Assembly: GCA_029335935.2 (NCBI GenBank)
Contig: JARJMV020000116.1
Coordinates: 1-9,544, forward strand
Length of the DNA: 9,544 bases
Direction of reading: 5' to 3'
Source: a bacterium
GTDB lineage: Bacteria > Armatimonadota > Fimbriimonadia > Fimbriimonadales > GBS-DC
The notes below the pieces were generated by a model. It ran no database searches and had not been told where the DNA came from. It saw nothing but the letters and a program-made list of their open reading frames with translations. Numbering within the stretch: the first letter of the stretch is position 1; each line of letters starts with the position of its first letter. Made by a program: the position numbers and the translations under genes. Below are positions 1 to 6,163 of the stretch, piece after piece.

Positions 1-231
1 GTGTTCTACGAGTCGCCCCACCGATTGCTCAAAACGCACCAGACGGCTTACGACACGCTCGGCGACAGCACGGTGGTCGTCGGACGCGAGCAGACCAAGC
101 AGTACGAAGAGGAGTTTCGGGGCAAGCTGAGCGAGGCGAGAGCGCACTGGACGGCCAAACCGCCCAAGGGCGAGGTTGCGGTCGTTCTCTACGGAGTCTC
201 GGACGAGCGGAGTTTATGCGAGTGGCTCTGA
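1..231 (+). CDS. rsmI: 16S rRNA (cytidine-1402 2'-O)-methyltransferase RsmI, C-terminal part
   Basis: This is the 3' end of a gene that begins before the window; the GTG at base 1 is almost certainly an internal valine. The visible 76 residues start with FYESPHRLLKT, the strongly conserved RsmI signature (usually FYESPHRL or FYESTHRL), followed by the family's REQTKQYEE segment and the strand KGEVAVVLYG. RsmI is a tetrapyrrole-methylase-fold enzyme that uses S-adenosylmethionine to methylate the ribose of C1402 in the ribosomal decoding centre. The protein ends about 15 residues after the KGEVAVVLYG strand, whereas E. coli RsmI carries a C-terminal tail of several dozen residues beyond the equivalent point, so this looks like a short-tailed version. 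The stop codon lies inside the start of tyrA (16-nt overlap), which suggests co-transcription and coupled translation. Confidence 0.9.
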   Translation: MFYESPHRLLKTHQTAYDTLGDSTVVVGREQTKQYEEEFRGKLSEARAHWTAKPPKGEVAVVLYGVSDERSLCEWL

Positions 232-1028
232 TTGGCTTGGGCGGCATCGGCGCGTCGGTGGGGTTAGCGTATCAGCACGCTGCGCTCGGCGACGCCGTGT
301 GGGGCTACGATATCGACGCCGACGCGGTGCAAGGCGCACTGGCGATGGGCGCAATCGACCAGCCGATCGGGTCGGTGGCTGCTTGTGCCGACGCTGAGGT
401 GGTAGTGATTGCGACGCCGCCCCGCGCCATCCCCGAAGTATTACGACAGCTTGCCGCGCGTCAGCGACCTGACGGCGTGATTACCGATGTCGCAAGCGTT
501 AAGCAACCCCTACTGGCGTGGGCGCGCGCCTATCTGCCCTATCCGAACCGATTCGTGGGCGGGCATCCGATTGCAGGCACGGAGCGGCACGGCTATCGCG
601 CCGCGCGCGCCGACCTGTTCCAAGGCGCGCAGTGGGCGCTGACCCCGACGCCCGAAACTGACGCCGACGCCCTTGAGCGCGTACAGAGCCTTGTCCGAGC
701 CGTGCGCGCGGTTCCGATACGCATGGACGCCGCGCAACACGACCGCGAGTTCGCGCTGTTGAGCTTCTTGCCCCACTGCCTCGCCTTCAGCCTCGCCGCG
801 CTACATGCCGAGAATCCCACGCAGCTGCAAGGCGGGGGCAGCTGGCAATCCGCCACGCGCGTGGCGCGCAGCGACCCCGATTTGTGGAGCCATCTATTGC
901 TGCTGAACCGCGAGGCGACGCTCCAGTGGCTGAACCGCCTGACAGAGCGGCTGCAACAAGTGCAAAACGCGCTACAGCAAGGCGACCACGAGCAGTTGCG
1001 CGCCCTGCTGCAGCCAATAGACGATTAG
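216..1028 (+). CDS. tyrA: prephenate dehydrogenase (TyrA family)
   Basis: This 270-residue protein is predicted to oxidatively decarboxylate prephenate (or arogenate) with a nicotinamide cofactor in tyrosine synthesis. The N-terminus has a Rossmann dinucleotide fold with GLGGIGAS at residues 7-14 and an acidic D32 at the end of the second strand, which favours NAD over NADP. DVASVK (91-96) and GGHPIAGTE (115-123, catalytic-type H117) are family hallmarks. The C-terminal helical dimerisation domain has AQHDREFALLSFLPH (173-187) and ATRVARSDPDLW (213-224). The usual (S/T)HLPH motif reads SFLPH, so its first histidine is Phe184 while H187 is kept. There is no ACT domain or chorismate mutase domain. 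The ATG at 216 follows a CGGAG at 208-212 and overlaps the rsmI stop. Whether prephenate or arogenate is preferred cannot be read from the sequence. Confidence 0.92.
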   Translation: MRVALIGLGGIGASVGLAYQHAALGDAVWGYDIDADAVQGALAMGAIDQPIGSVAACADAEVVVIATPPRAIPEVLRQLAARQRPDGVITDVASVKQPLLAWARAYLPYPNRFVGGHPIAGTERHGYRAARADLFQGAQWALTPTPETDADALERVQSLVRAVRAVPIRMDAAQHDREFALLSFLPHCLAFSLAALHAENPTQLQGGGSWQSATRVARSDPDLWSHLLLLNREATLQWLNRLTERLQQVQNALQQGDHEQLRALLQPIDD

Positions 1029-1047
1029 AATCTCACCGCCGCGCACG

Positions 1048-2274
1048 CTACGCGCGTCGCAACGCCATGCGCTGCCCGTAGGTGAGGCTCCGCCATAGCC
1101 ACTCCATCGGTCCGTACTGGAACCGCGCCAGCCACAGCACGCTGACCGCCGTCTGAACCGCCCAAATCAGCACGCTGAGCATCAACCCCTGCGCAATACC
1201 CAGCCGAAGCCCCAGCCCGTAACCGTAGAACAGCAGGGTACACACCACCGACTGCATCAGGTAGTTCGTGAGCGCCATGCGCCCTGCCGCCGCGACAGGC
1301 GTTAGCAGGCGTTGCAGCGCTGGCAGCGACGCCCACAGTAGCCCGAACACGCCGATATACCCCAGCGAGAGTATCGGACCCACCACGACGCTTATCGTGA
1401 GCCACCCATACAAGCTCATCTCCTGCGCGGCGCGGATGGCGTTCAGCGTCCCGCCGCCGACGAGCGCGTTCAACCCCAGTCCCACTGTCAGCCCCACGCC
1501 TGCCAACCAGCCCAACAGACGGCGGTGCGCCTCTAACTGCGCGAACACGCCCACCTTGCCGAAATACAGTCCCAGTAGGAACATCATCAGCACATTCGGC
1601 GCGAAGAAGACCGCGTTGAGCAGCATCATCGCCCACTCGATGAAGCGGAACTGCTGCGCCTGCCAGTAGCTGCCCGAAGCGTAGGCGCGTCGCCCCTGCT
1701 CGACAAGCGCGTCCAGCGGATCCAGCGATCCTGATACGCTGGCGTCGCCCGTTAACCCCCAGCTCAGCAGTAACCCTCCGCAACTGAGACATAAAAACGC
1801 CTGCACGCCCCACAGCCCAATCACCCAGCTCAGTACCACGCGCGGATGGAAGTTCCGAAACAGTAGCAACAACATCCCGCTCAGCGCGTAAACGAACAGC
1901 ACATCGCCTGTCCAGATGAACAGCCCGTGCAACATACCGAAGATGAGCAGGATGAGCAGGCGTCGCAGCATGATGCCCGTCGGGTTCAGACCACGCGCCT
2001 GCAATCGCTCCATTTGGAGCGCGAAGCCCAGCCCGAACAGAAACGCGAAAATCGGATAGAACTTCGCAGAAAACAGCGATTGAATCAGCCAGAACGCGGT
2101 CTGGTCGGCAGCGCGCGCGAGGCTCTCCCGACTGGGAAACAGCGCCAGCGTACTCAGCCCTTTGAACGCGCCCATGTTGACAATCAGAATGCCCAGCAGT
2201 GCAATCCCGCGCAGGGCGTCCATCGCGTAGATGCGCTCGCTCTCGCTTACAGGCGTCGCCGTTTGTGTGTGCAT
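1048..2274 (-). CDS. DUF418 / YeiB-family multi-pass membrane protein
   Basis: This is a 408-residue, very hydrophobic protein of the DUF418 (YeiB-like) family; its molecular function is unknown. Near the N-terminus is the family signature [17 protein letters not shown]. It is followed by [12 protein letters not shown], an arginine-rich [16 protein letters not shown] segment with a [11 protein letters not shown] loop, and, towards the C-terminus, the diagnostic [13 protein letters not shown] and [14 protein letters not shown] motifs. Roughly eight to ten membrane-spanning segments are apparent, so it should sit in the cytoplasmic membrane. Family members are distant relatives of acyltransferase-type membrane proteins and some are transport-associated. 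The ATG at 2274 is preferred because AAGGGGGA (minus strand, 2281-2288) lies 6 nt upstream. An in-frame TTG at 2295 would add seven residues but would place that ribosome-binding site inside the gene. It converges on tyrA with a 19-nt gap and is divergent from the lyase gene. Confidence 0.88.
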   Translation of the reverse strand: MHTQTATPVSESERIYAMDALRGIALLGILIVNMGAFKGLSTLALFPSRESLARAADQTAFWLIQSLFSAKFYPIFAFLFGLGFALQMERLQARGLNPTGIMLRRLLILLIFGMLHGLFIWTGDVLFVYALSGMLLLLFRNFHPRVVLSWVIGLWGVQAFLCLSCGGLLLSWGLTGDASVSGSLDPLDALVEQGRRAYASGSYWQAQQFRFIEWAMMLLNAVFFAPNVLMMFLLGLYFGKVGVFAQLEAHRRLLGWLAGVGLTVGLGLNALVGGGTLNAIRAAQEMSLYGWLTISVVVGPILSLGYIGVFGLLWASLPALQRLLTPVAAAGRMALTNYLMQSVVCTLLFYGYGLGLRLGIAQGLMLSVLIWAVQTAVSVLWLARFQYGPMEWLWRSLTYGQRMALRRA

Positions 2275-2280
2275 GGCGTG

Positions 2281-2288
2281 TCCCCCTT
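2281..2288 (-). promoter_or_regulatory. Shine-Dalgarno site of the DUF418 gene
   Basis: On the minus strand this reads AAGGGGGA, ending 6 nt before the ATG at 2274. It decides the start: the upstream in-frame TTG at 2295 would put this element inside the coding region. Confidence 0.65.
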
Positions 2289-2420
2289 CGTTCAAGGCAC
2301 GACAGATATGGTGCGGATAAGATATTCCTCATCTTGGACAGGAGTCCTTTCGGCGCACTCAGAACTGGATTGGCGGTACACGCCTCGGCGATGCTCACTT
2401 CGTGCCGCCGCCACACCTTG

Positions 2421-2437
2421 CGCCAGAACGCCTGGCG
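2421..2437. repeat. perfect inverted repeat CGCCAG-N5-CTGGCG
   Basis: CGCCAG (2421-2426) and CTGGCG (2432-2437) are exact reverse complements around the 5-nt loop AACGC. No T-run follows on either strand, so it is not a typical intrinsic terminator. It could be a regulator-binding site or an RNA hairpin in the divergent region; a chance hairpin is possible at this GC content. Confidence 0.4.
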
Positions 2438-2539
2438 GCGCTGGAGCGGTTCCTGCACGATACAACCCTATGTTTACCTCCAGCGCATACCTACGCCTGC
2501 TGAGCGAGGGCACAGGACCGATGCTCGCCGACGCCTTCA

Positions 2540-2547
2540 GGTACAAT
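2540..2547 (+). promoter_or_regulatory. -10 promoter element (GGTACAAT) for the lyase gene, probably leaderless
   Basis: TACAAT (2542-2547) matches five of six bases of the TATAAT consensus. Nine nt separate it from the ATG at 2557, so a start site at the usual distance (about 2554-2557) would leave 0-3 nt of leader. No Shine-Dalgarno sequence sits at a usable distance before 2557, which fits leaderless translation. I cannot find a TTGACA-like -35 hexamer at 16-18 nt. The same GGTAMAAT word recurs before pntAA and before the receiver gene. Confidence 0.5.
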
Positions 2548-2556
2548 CCCTGCATT

Positions 2557-4053
2557 ATGGGGCTGAAGCGTGTTTGGCAGGGCGTGTTGAGGGGCGCAGA
2601 GAAAGCCGCGCAGCGCATCCCTGCCGTGCAGAAACGATTGGAAACCGAGTACGCCCAAGTGGAGGCGATGGTGCGCTCCAAAATGCGCCCGAAACTGGAG
2701 CATTTGCCCGATTTCCCCACGCTGCCCGAGCAGGGCGTCCCGCGCGAGCAGATACTGGAGTGGCTGCAGCAACTCCGCGAGCAGGAGACGCCGCTTTGGA
2801 AGCAAGGGCGCGTGTCGGGGACGGTCTATCACGGCGACGAGAACCACACAGCGTTCCTCAGCCAAGTCTACGCGCTCCACGCCCAAAGCAACCCCCTGCA
2901 CGCCGACCTGTTCCCCAGCACGATTAAGTTCGAGGCGGAAATCGTGCGCATGACCGCGCACCTACTCCGCGCGCCTGAGACCGACGACCCTGCCCAGCAA
3001 GTAGTGGGCACAACCACCTCTGGCGGCACGGAGAGCATCCTGCTGGCGATGAAGACCTACCGCGACTGGGCGCGCGCTGAAAAAGGCGTCTCCGAACCCG
3101 AAGTGATTGCCCCCGAAACCGCGCACCCCGCCTTCGACAAAGCGGCGCACCTGTTCGGCGTCAAGCTCATCCGCACGCCCGTCGGCGACGACTTCAAAGC
3201 GAACTTGGACGCGATGCACCGCGCGATGACCCGACAAACCATTGCGCTCGTCGGCTCCGCGCCCGGCTACCCACACGGCGTCGTTGATCCCATCCCCCAA
3301 ATCGCGCAACTGGCGAAGCAATACGGCGTCGGGATGCATGTGGACGCCTGCTTGGGCGGCTTCCTGCTGCCGTTTATCGAGGCGCTGGGCTACCCCGTGA
3401 CACCGTGGGACTTCCGCGTGGACGGCGTGACCTCAATCTCTGTTGACCCCCACAAATACGGCTACACACCGAAGGGGCTATCGGTCGTGCTATACCGAGG
3501 GCGTCCGCTGCGACGGTATCAATACTTCACCGCGACGGAGTGGCAAGGCGGTCTGTACGCCTCGCCGACGCTGCCAGGCAGTCGCCCTGGCGCACTGAGC
3601 GTCGCGGGCTGGGCGGCAATGGTCGCCATCGGCAAGCAGGGCTACATGGAGTGCGCCCGCCAGATTATGGAGACCGCGCTCCATCTCCGCAAAGGCATCG
3701 AACAGATGCCCGAACTCAAACTGATGGGCGAGCCGCTTTTTCTAATTGCCTTCACCAGCGCGCAGGAGCAACTCAATATCTATCAAGTCCTTGACCAGCT
3801 CGCGCAGCGTGGCTGGCGGCTCACTGCGCTCCAGCGTCCGCCCGGCTTGCACCTTGCCGTCACGATTCGCCATGCGCAACCTGGTGTGGCGGACGCCTTC
3901 TTGAGCGACCTGCGCGACGCAATCCACTCTGTGAAAGCGCACCCCGAAGCGAAGGGCGAAATGGCGCCGATTTACGGGATGGCGAACTCGCTGCCGTTTC
4001 GTGGCGTGGTGGACGAGGTGCTGCGCCGCTATCTCGATGCGCTCTACGATTAG
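2557..4053 (+). CDS. sphingosine-1-phosphate lyase-like PLP-dependent enzyme
   Basis: This 498-residue member of the group II decarboxylase fold matches the sphingosine-1-phosphate lyase branch along its whole length, not glutamate or aromatic decarboxylases. Hallmarks in order: [10 protein letters not shown] (84-93), [10 protein letters not shown] (111-120), SGGTES (155-160), [16 protein letters not shown] (188-203), PHGVVDPIP (239-247), HVDACLGGF (261-269), [19 protein letters not shown] (285-303) with Lys300 as the probable PLP lysine, [18 protein letters not shown] (328-345) and IYGMA (472-476). The known reaction splits a phosphorylated long-chain base into phosphoethanolamine and a fatty aldehyde. 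Unlike the animal enzyme there is no N-terminal membrane anchor, as in the soluble bacterial homologue of Symbiobacterium. ATGs at 2470 and 2521 are in frame; 2557 is chosen because homology begins near it and the -10 element lies just before. The true substrate here is inferred only. pntAA follows after 18 nt. Confidence 0.88.
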   Translation: MGLKRVWQGVLRGAEKAAQRIPAVQKRLETEYAQVEAMVRSKMRPKLEHLPDFPTLPEQGVPREQILEWLQQLREQETPLWKQGRVSGTVYHGDENHTAFLSQVYALHAQSNPLHADLFPSTIKFEAEIVRMTAHLLRAPETDDPAQQVVGTTTSGGTESILLAMKTYRDWARAEKGVSEPEVIAPETAHPAFDKAAHLFGVKLIRTPVGDDFKANLDAMHRAMTRQTIALVGSAPGYPHGVVDPIPQIAQLAKQYGVGMHVDACLGGFLLPFIEALGYPVTPWDFRVDGVTSISVDPHKYGYTPKGLSVVLYRGRPLRRYQYFTATEWQGGLYASPTLPGSRPGALSVAGWAAMVAIGKQGYMECARQIMETALHLRKGIEQMPELKLMGEPLFLIAFTSAQEQLNIYQVLDQLAQRGWRLTALQRPPGLHLAVTIRHAQPGVADAFLSDLRDAIHSVKAHPEAKGEMAPIYGMANSLPFRGVVDEVLRRYLDALYD

Positions 4054-4056
4054 GAA

Positions 4057-4064
4057 GGTAAAAT
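4057..4064 (+). promoter_or_regulatory. GGTAAAAT -10-like element directly before pntAA
   Basis: TAAAAT (4059-4064) is separated by exactly 7 nt from the GTG start of pntAA at 4072, the spacing expected if transcription begins on the start codon itself. It overlaps the purine-rich AGGAAGG (4052-4058), which would be a ribosome-binding site with a rather long 13-nt spacer. A leaderless internal promoter between the lyase and pntAA, in addition to read-through from upstream, is plausible but unproven. No -35 hexamer is evident. Confidence 0.35.
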
Positions 4065-4071
4065 TAAGACT

Positions 4072-5226
4072 GTGAAGATTGGCGTTCTGAGTGAGACCTA
4101 TCCGGGCGAGCGGCGCGTCGCGCTGATCCCTGCGCTGACGGCAAGCTACGCCAAGCTGGGCTACGAGGTGCTTGTTCAGGCAGGGGCAGGCGCAGGCGCG
4201 TACCACCCCGACGAGGCATACAGCAGCGCAGGCGCACGGGTGCTGCCCACGCGCGAGGCGGTGCTGCACGAGGCGTCCGTCGTACTGGCTGTGCGCACGG
4301 CAGGCGCGAACCCGAACTTCGAGGCGGATTTGCCCCATGTACGCGAGGGGCAAGTATGGATTGGCATGATGGAGCCGCTCTATCGTCCGCAGGGCGTCGC
4401 GCAGCTGGCGGCGCGTGGCGCAACCGCCTTCGCGATGGAGCTTATCCCGCGTATCACGCGCGCCCAGAGCATGGACGCGCTCTCCTCGATGGCGACCGTC
4501 GCAGGCTACAAGGCGGTGCTGCTCGCGGCGCACCTCGCGCCCAGCATGTTTCCGCTGCTGATGAGCGCAGCAGGCACAGTCTCGCCCGCGCGCGTGTTCG
4601 TGATTGGCGCAGGCGTGGCAGGCTTGCAGGCGATGGCGACCGCCAAACGGCTCGGCGCTGCCGTCGCCGGCTACGATGTGCGCCCCGCCACCCGTGAACA
4701 GGTCGAGAGCGTCGGCGCCAAGTTCATCGAAATCCCCCTCGAAGTCGCCCAAGCCGAAACGGCAGGCGGCTACGCACGCGCCTTAGAAGAGGAGACCCTG
4801 CGCCGCCAACAAGACCTGCTGGGCGAGCATCTCGTGCAGCACGAGGTGGTGATTACCACCGCCGCTGTGCCTGGCAAACGCGCCCCTGTACTCATCCCCC
4901 AGCGCGTAGTGGAGGCGATGACGCCCGGCAGCGTCATCGTCGACCTCGCCGCCGAGTGGGGCGGCAACTGCGAACTGACCCAACCGGGCGAGACCATCCA
5001 ACACAACGGCGTGACCATCATGGGCGCAGTGAACCTGCCCGCGACTGCGCCTATCGACGCCAGCATGCTCTACAGTCGCAACCTCTACCACCTTATGGCG
5101 CACCTCCATAAAGTGGGCATGCTGCCCGAACCCAACCCTGCGATTGAAGACGAGATTGCTCGCGAAACGCTGACGGCGCACGGGGGCAAAATCGTCCACC
5201 CGCGCGTGGTGCAAAGCGTGGGGTGA
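4072..5226 (+). CDS. pntAA: NAD(P) transhydrogenase alpha subunit, NAD(H)-binding domain I
   Basis: This 384-residue protein has the domain I fold shared by transhydrogenase alpha subunits and alanine dehydrogenases. It assigns to the transhydrogenase branch by MKIGVLSETYPGERRVALIP at the N-terminus, AQSMDALSSMATVAGYKAV (131-149), the dinucleotide loop GAGVAGLQA (179-187), acidic D202 in YDVRP, RRQQDLLGEH (244-253) and ITTAAVPGKRAP (261-272). In the complete enzyme this cytosolic part binds NAD(H) and passes hydride to NADP+ on PntB, driven by proton flow through the membrane. There are no membrane segments, so it is the split type that needs separate PntAB and PntB; neither follows in this window. 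The GTG start gives the canonical N-terminus. Alanine dehydrogenase is the main alternative but fits less well. It probably lies in an operon with the lyase gene 18 nt upstream. Confidence 0.85.
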   Translation: MKIGVLSETYPGERRVALIPALTASYAKLGYEVLVQAGAGAGAYHPDEAYSSAGARVLPTREAVLHEASVVLAVRTAGANPNFEADLPHVREGQVWIGMMEPLYRPQGVAQLAARGATAFAMELIPRITRAQSMDALSSMATVAGYKAVLLAAHLAPSMFPLLMSAAGTVSPARVFVIGAGVAGLQAMATAKRLGAAVAGYDVRPATREQVESVGAKFIEIPLEVAQAETAGGYARALEEETLRRQQDLLGEHLVQHEVVITTAAVPGKRAPVLIPQRVVEAMTPGSVIVDLAAEWGGNCELTQPGETIQHNGVTIMGAVNLPATAPIDASMLYSRNLYHLMAHLHKVGMLPEPNPAIEDEIARETLTAHGGKIVHPRVVQSVG

Positions 5227-5394
5227 ACGGCTGCCTACGACGCCCGACGCGCCACACGCGGTATCAACCCTGACTTCACACCCGAACAGGCAATCTACCT
5301 CGCTCAGCGTCTATCCACAAACACAGGCGCTCTCAAAGACCCAGTCATGCCCGAGGAAATCTTCAGTCGATCCACACCCCCTAAACCTTCATAA
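5227..5394 (+). pseudogene. open 55-codon stretch after the pntAA stop, possible gene remnant
   Basis: Immediately after the pntAA TGA, and in the same frame, 55 sense codons run to a TAA at 5392-5394. The translation looks protein-like (for example NPDFTPEQAIYLAQRLS and DPVMPEEIFS), but its only ATG is the 41st codon and no GTG or TTG start with a ribosome-binding site precedes it. Third-position GC is 31 of 55 by my count, which appears lower than in the neighbouring genes. It could be the tail of a decayed gene, a former C-terminal extension of pntAA cut off by a nonsense change, or chance. I do not recognise a family. PntAA itself ends at the normal place for its family, so a lost extension is the less likely reading. 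Confidence 0.25.
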
Positions 5395-5427
5395 CTGTTT
5401 GCCGATAATCTCTTATGGAACACTGCC

Positions 5428-5441
5428 GCGCATCGATGCGC
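5428..5441. promoter_or_regulatory. 14-bp perfect palindrome, possible operator of the receiver gene
   Basis: GCGCATCGATGCGC is exactly self-complementary. It covers the position where the -35 box of the receiver promoter would lie (about 5431-5436 with a 17-nt spacer to the -10 at 5454). No TTGACA-like hexamer is present there, so the site may bind an activator or repressor. It could also form a hairpin, but no T-run follows. Confidence 0.45.
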
Positions 5442-5451
5442 CTAAGGATGG

Positions 5452-5459
5452 GGTACAAT
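5452..5459 (+). promoter_or_regulatory. -10 promoter element (GGTACAAT) of the receiver gene
   Basis: TACAAT (5454-5459) differs from TATAAT at one base. The implied start site near 5466 leaves a leader of about 23 nt containing a strong GGAGGAG ribosome-binding site (5477-5483), 7 nt (counted from GGAGG) before the ATG at 5489. This one is therefore a conventional leadered promoter, unlike the two other copies of the motif. Confidence 0.55.
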
Positions 5460-5488
5460 ATCGGCATCATACGCGCGGAGGAGAACGC

Positions 5489-5893
5489 ATGAGGAAGATT
5501 CTGGTAGTCGACGACGAGCGGCATATTGTGCGCCTGATTCAAGTGAACTTAGAGCGTCAGGGCTACAATGTGGTCACGGCGCACGACGGCAAAGAGGCGC
5601 TGGAGAAAGTCGCCTCCGAGAAGCCCGACTTGGTAGTGCTGGATGTGATGATGCCGTACATGGACGGTTTCGAGGTGCTGCGCAACCTACGGCGCGACCC
5701 TGCCACGGCGGAGCTGCCCGTGATTATGCTGACCGCGAAAGCGCAAGACCAAGATGTGTTTCGTGGCTGGCAAGAGGGCGTGGATATGTACCTGACCAAA
5801 CCGTTCAATCCGCAGGAGTTAATCACTTTTGTGAAGCGCATCTTCCGCTCCCGCGAGTCGGGTGAAGACGGTGACGGACGCTATGAGCTCTAA
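5489..5893 (+). CDS. single-domain response regulator (CheY-like receiver)
   Basis: This 134-residue protein consists of one receiver domain and a short acidic tail. The acidic pocket is D9-D10, the phosphoacceptor is Asp52 in VVLDVMMPYMDG, the switch threonine is T82 in IMLTAKA, the aromatic position is Y101 and the invariant lysine is K104 in LTKPFNP. No DNA-binding or enzymatic output domain follows, so it should act by protein contact, as in phosphorelays, motility or histidine-kinase networks. No kinase is present in the window. The start is the ATG at 5489, supported by GGAGG 7 nt upstream; an in-frame TTG at 5399 would include the promoter and ribosome-binding site and is rejected. Its last codons overlap the next small gene by 11 nt. 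The partner kinase and the output are unknown. Confidence 0.9.
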   Translation: MRKILVVDDERHIVRLIQVNLERQGYNVVTAHDGKEALEKVASEKPDLVVLDVMMPYMDGFEVLRNLRRDPATAELPVIMLTAKAQDQDVFRGWQEGVDMYLTKPFNPQELITFVKRIFRSRESGEDGDGRYEL

Positions 5894-6089
5894 CACCCGC
5901 TGCCCGTATGGTTGGCTGATTGGGGCGGCGCTGGTCTCCGCGACGGTGACTGCTATCGCGATTATTCGGCGGCTGCAAGAGCGTCAGGCGCAGCCTGAAT
6001 ATCGCGCCGAGCGCGCCTACCAACGCGGCATCAAGCAGGTGCAGACCGTCCAAGAGCGTATCCCCCGCTGGCTCGCCGAGCGCAGCTGA
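5883..6089 (+). CDS. small single-span membrane protein, function unknown
   Basis: This 68-residue protein has a hydrophobic stretch at about residues 11-28 (WLIGAALVSATVTAIAII), immediately followed by an arginine-rich, probably helical tail (RRLQERQAQPEYRAERAYQRG). The positive charges after the span predict the C-terminus in the cytoplasm. The general shape resembles small YtxH-like envelope proteins, but I cannot assign a family. The ATG at 5883 overlaps the receiver gene by 11 nt; an in-frame GTG at 5862 is possible. No clear ribosome-binding site precedes 5883, so translation may be coupled to the receiver gene. The overlap suggests a joint function with the response regulator, perhaps as a membrane partner; that is inference only. 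purA follows after 74 nt. Confidence 0.65.
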   Translation: MSSNTRCPYGWLIGAALVSATVTAIAIIRRLQERQAQPEYRAERAYQRGIKQVQTVQERIPRWLAERS

Positions 6090-6100
6090 GCGGCCTGTTT

Positions 6101-6138
6101 GCAGGGCGACGCTTCCCGCCACGGCGACGCCGCCCTGC
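6101..6138 (+). promoter_or_regulatory. inverted repeat GCAGGGCG / CGCCCTGC upstream of purA
   Basis: An 8-bp perfect stem (6101-6108 with 6131-6138) encloses a 22-nt loop and fills most of the 74-nt gap between the small membrane protein gene and purA. It is followed by an 8-nt C-run (6144-6151) and not by T residues, so it is not a standard intrinsic terminator. It could attenuate or protect the purA transcript. The direct repeat GGCGACG also occurs within it. Confidence 0.4.
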
Positions 6139-6154
6139 CGCTACCCCCCCCTTC

Positions 6155-6159
6155 GGAGG
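6155..6159 (+). promoter_or_regulatory. GGAGG ribosome-binding site of purA
   Basis: A perfect GGAGG lies only 4 nt before the ATG at 6164, a short spacer, and fixes the start of purA. Confidence 0.7.
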
Positions 6160-6163
6160 CAAA

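Larger units (their letters stand above)
2275..2556. other. divergent intergenic region between DUF418 and lyase genes
   Basis: This is about 280 nt separating two divergent genes, less if the lyase starts upstream at 2470 or 2521. It contains the DUF418 ribosome-binding site, a perfect hairpin at 2421-2437, a weaker AAGAT/ATCTT inverted repeat at 2319-2335, and a GGTACAAT element at 2540-2547 facing the lyase gene. I see no convincing -35/-10 pair for the DUF418 gene. Open frames run through the region on both strands but lack ribosome-binding sites and recognisable content. Confidence 0.6.

Noticed and set aside
1032..1060. CGCGC/GCGCG hairpin at the tyrA-DUF418 junction as a terminator
   Set aside because: It is short, overlaps the DUF418 coding end, has no T-run, and such pairs arise often by chance in this GC-rich sequence.
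2293..2295. TTG at 2295 as start of the DUF418 protein
   Set aside because: The strong ribosome-binding site lies between it and the ATG at 2274, so the ATG is favoured.
1025..2458. Minus-strand 477-codon open frame beginning with GTG at 2458
   Set aside because: Most of it runs through the DUF418 gene in another frame on the same strand and gives an arginine/alanine-rich translation typical of a shadow in GC-rich DNA. The first 40 or so codons in the intergenic region look more natural, but there is no ribosome-binding site and no recognisable family.
1927..2556. Long in-frame upstream extension of the lyase gene
   Set aside because: It is antisense to the DUF418 coding region, has no similarity to the lyase family, and the homologous region begins near 2557.
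5224..5226. Selenocysteine or read-through at the pntAA TGA
   Set aside because: PntAA proteins normally end here, and I could not see a SECIS-like hairpin directly downstream; decay or chance explains the open frame more simply.
5399..5488. TTG at 5399 as start of the response regulator
   Set aside because: The added 30 residues cover the promoter, palindrome and ribosome-binding site, and the receiver domain begins naturally at the ATG at 5489.
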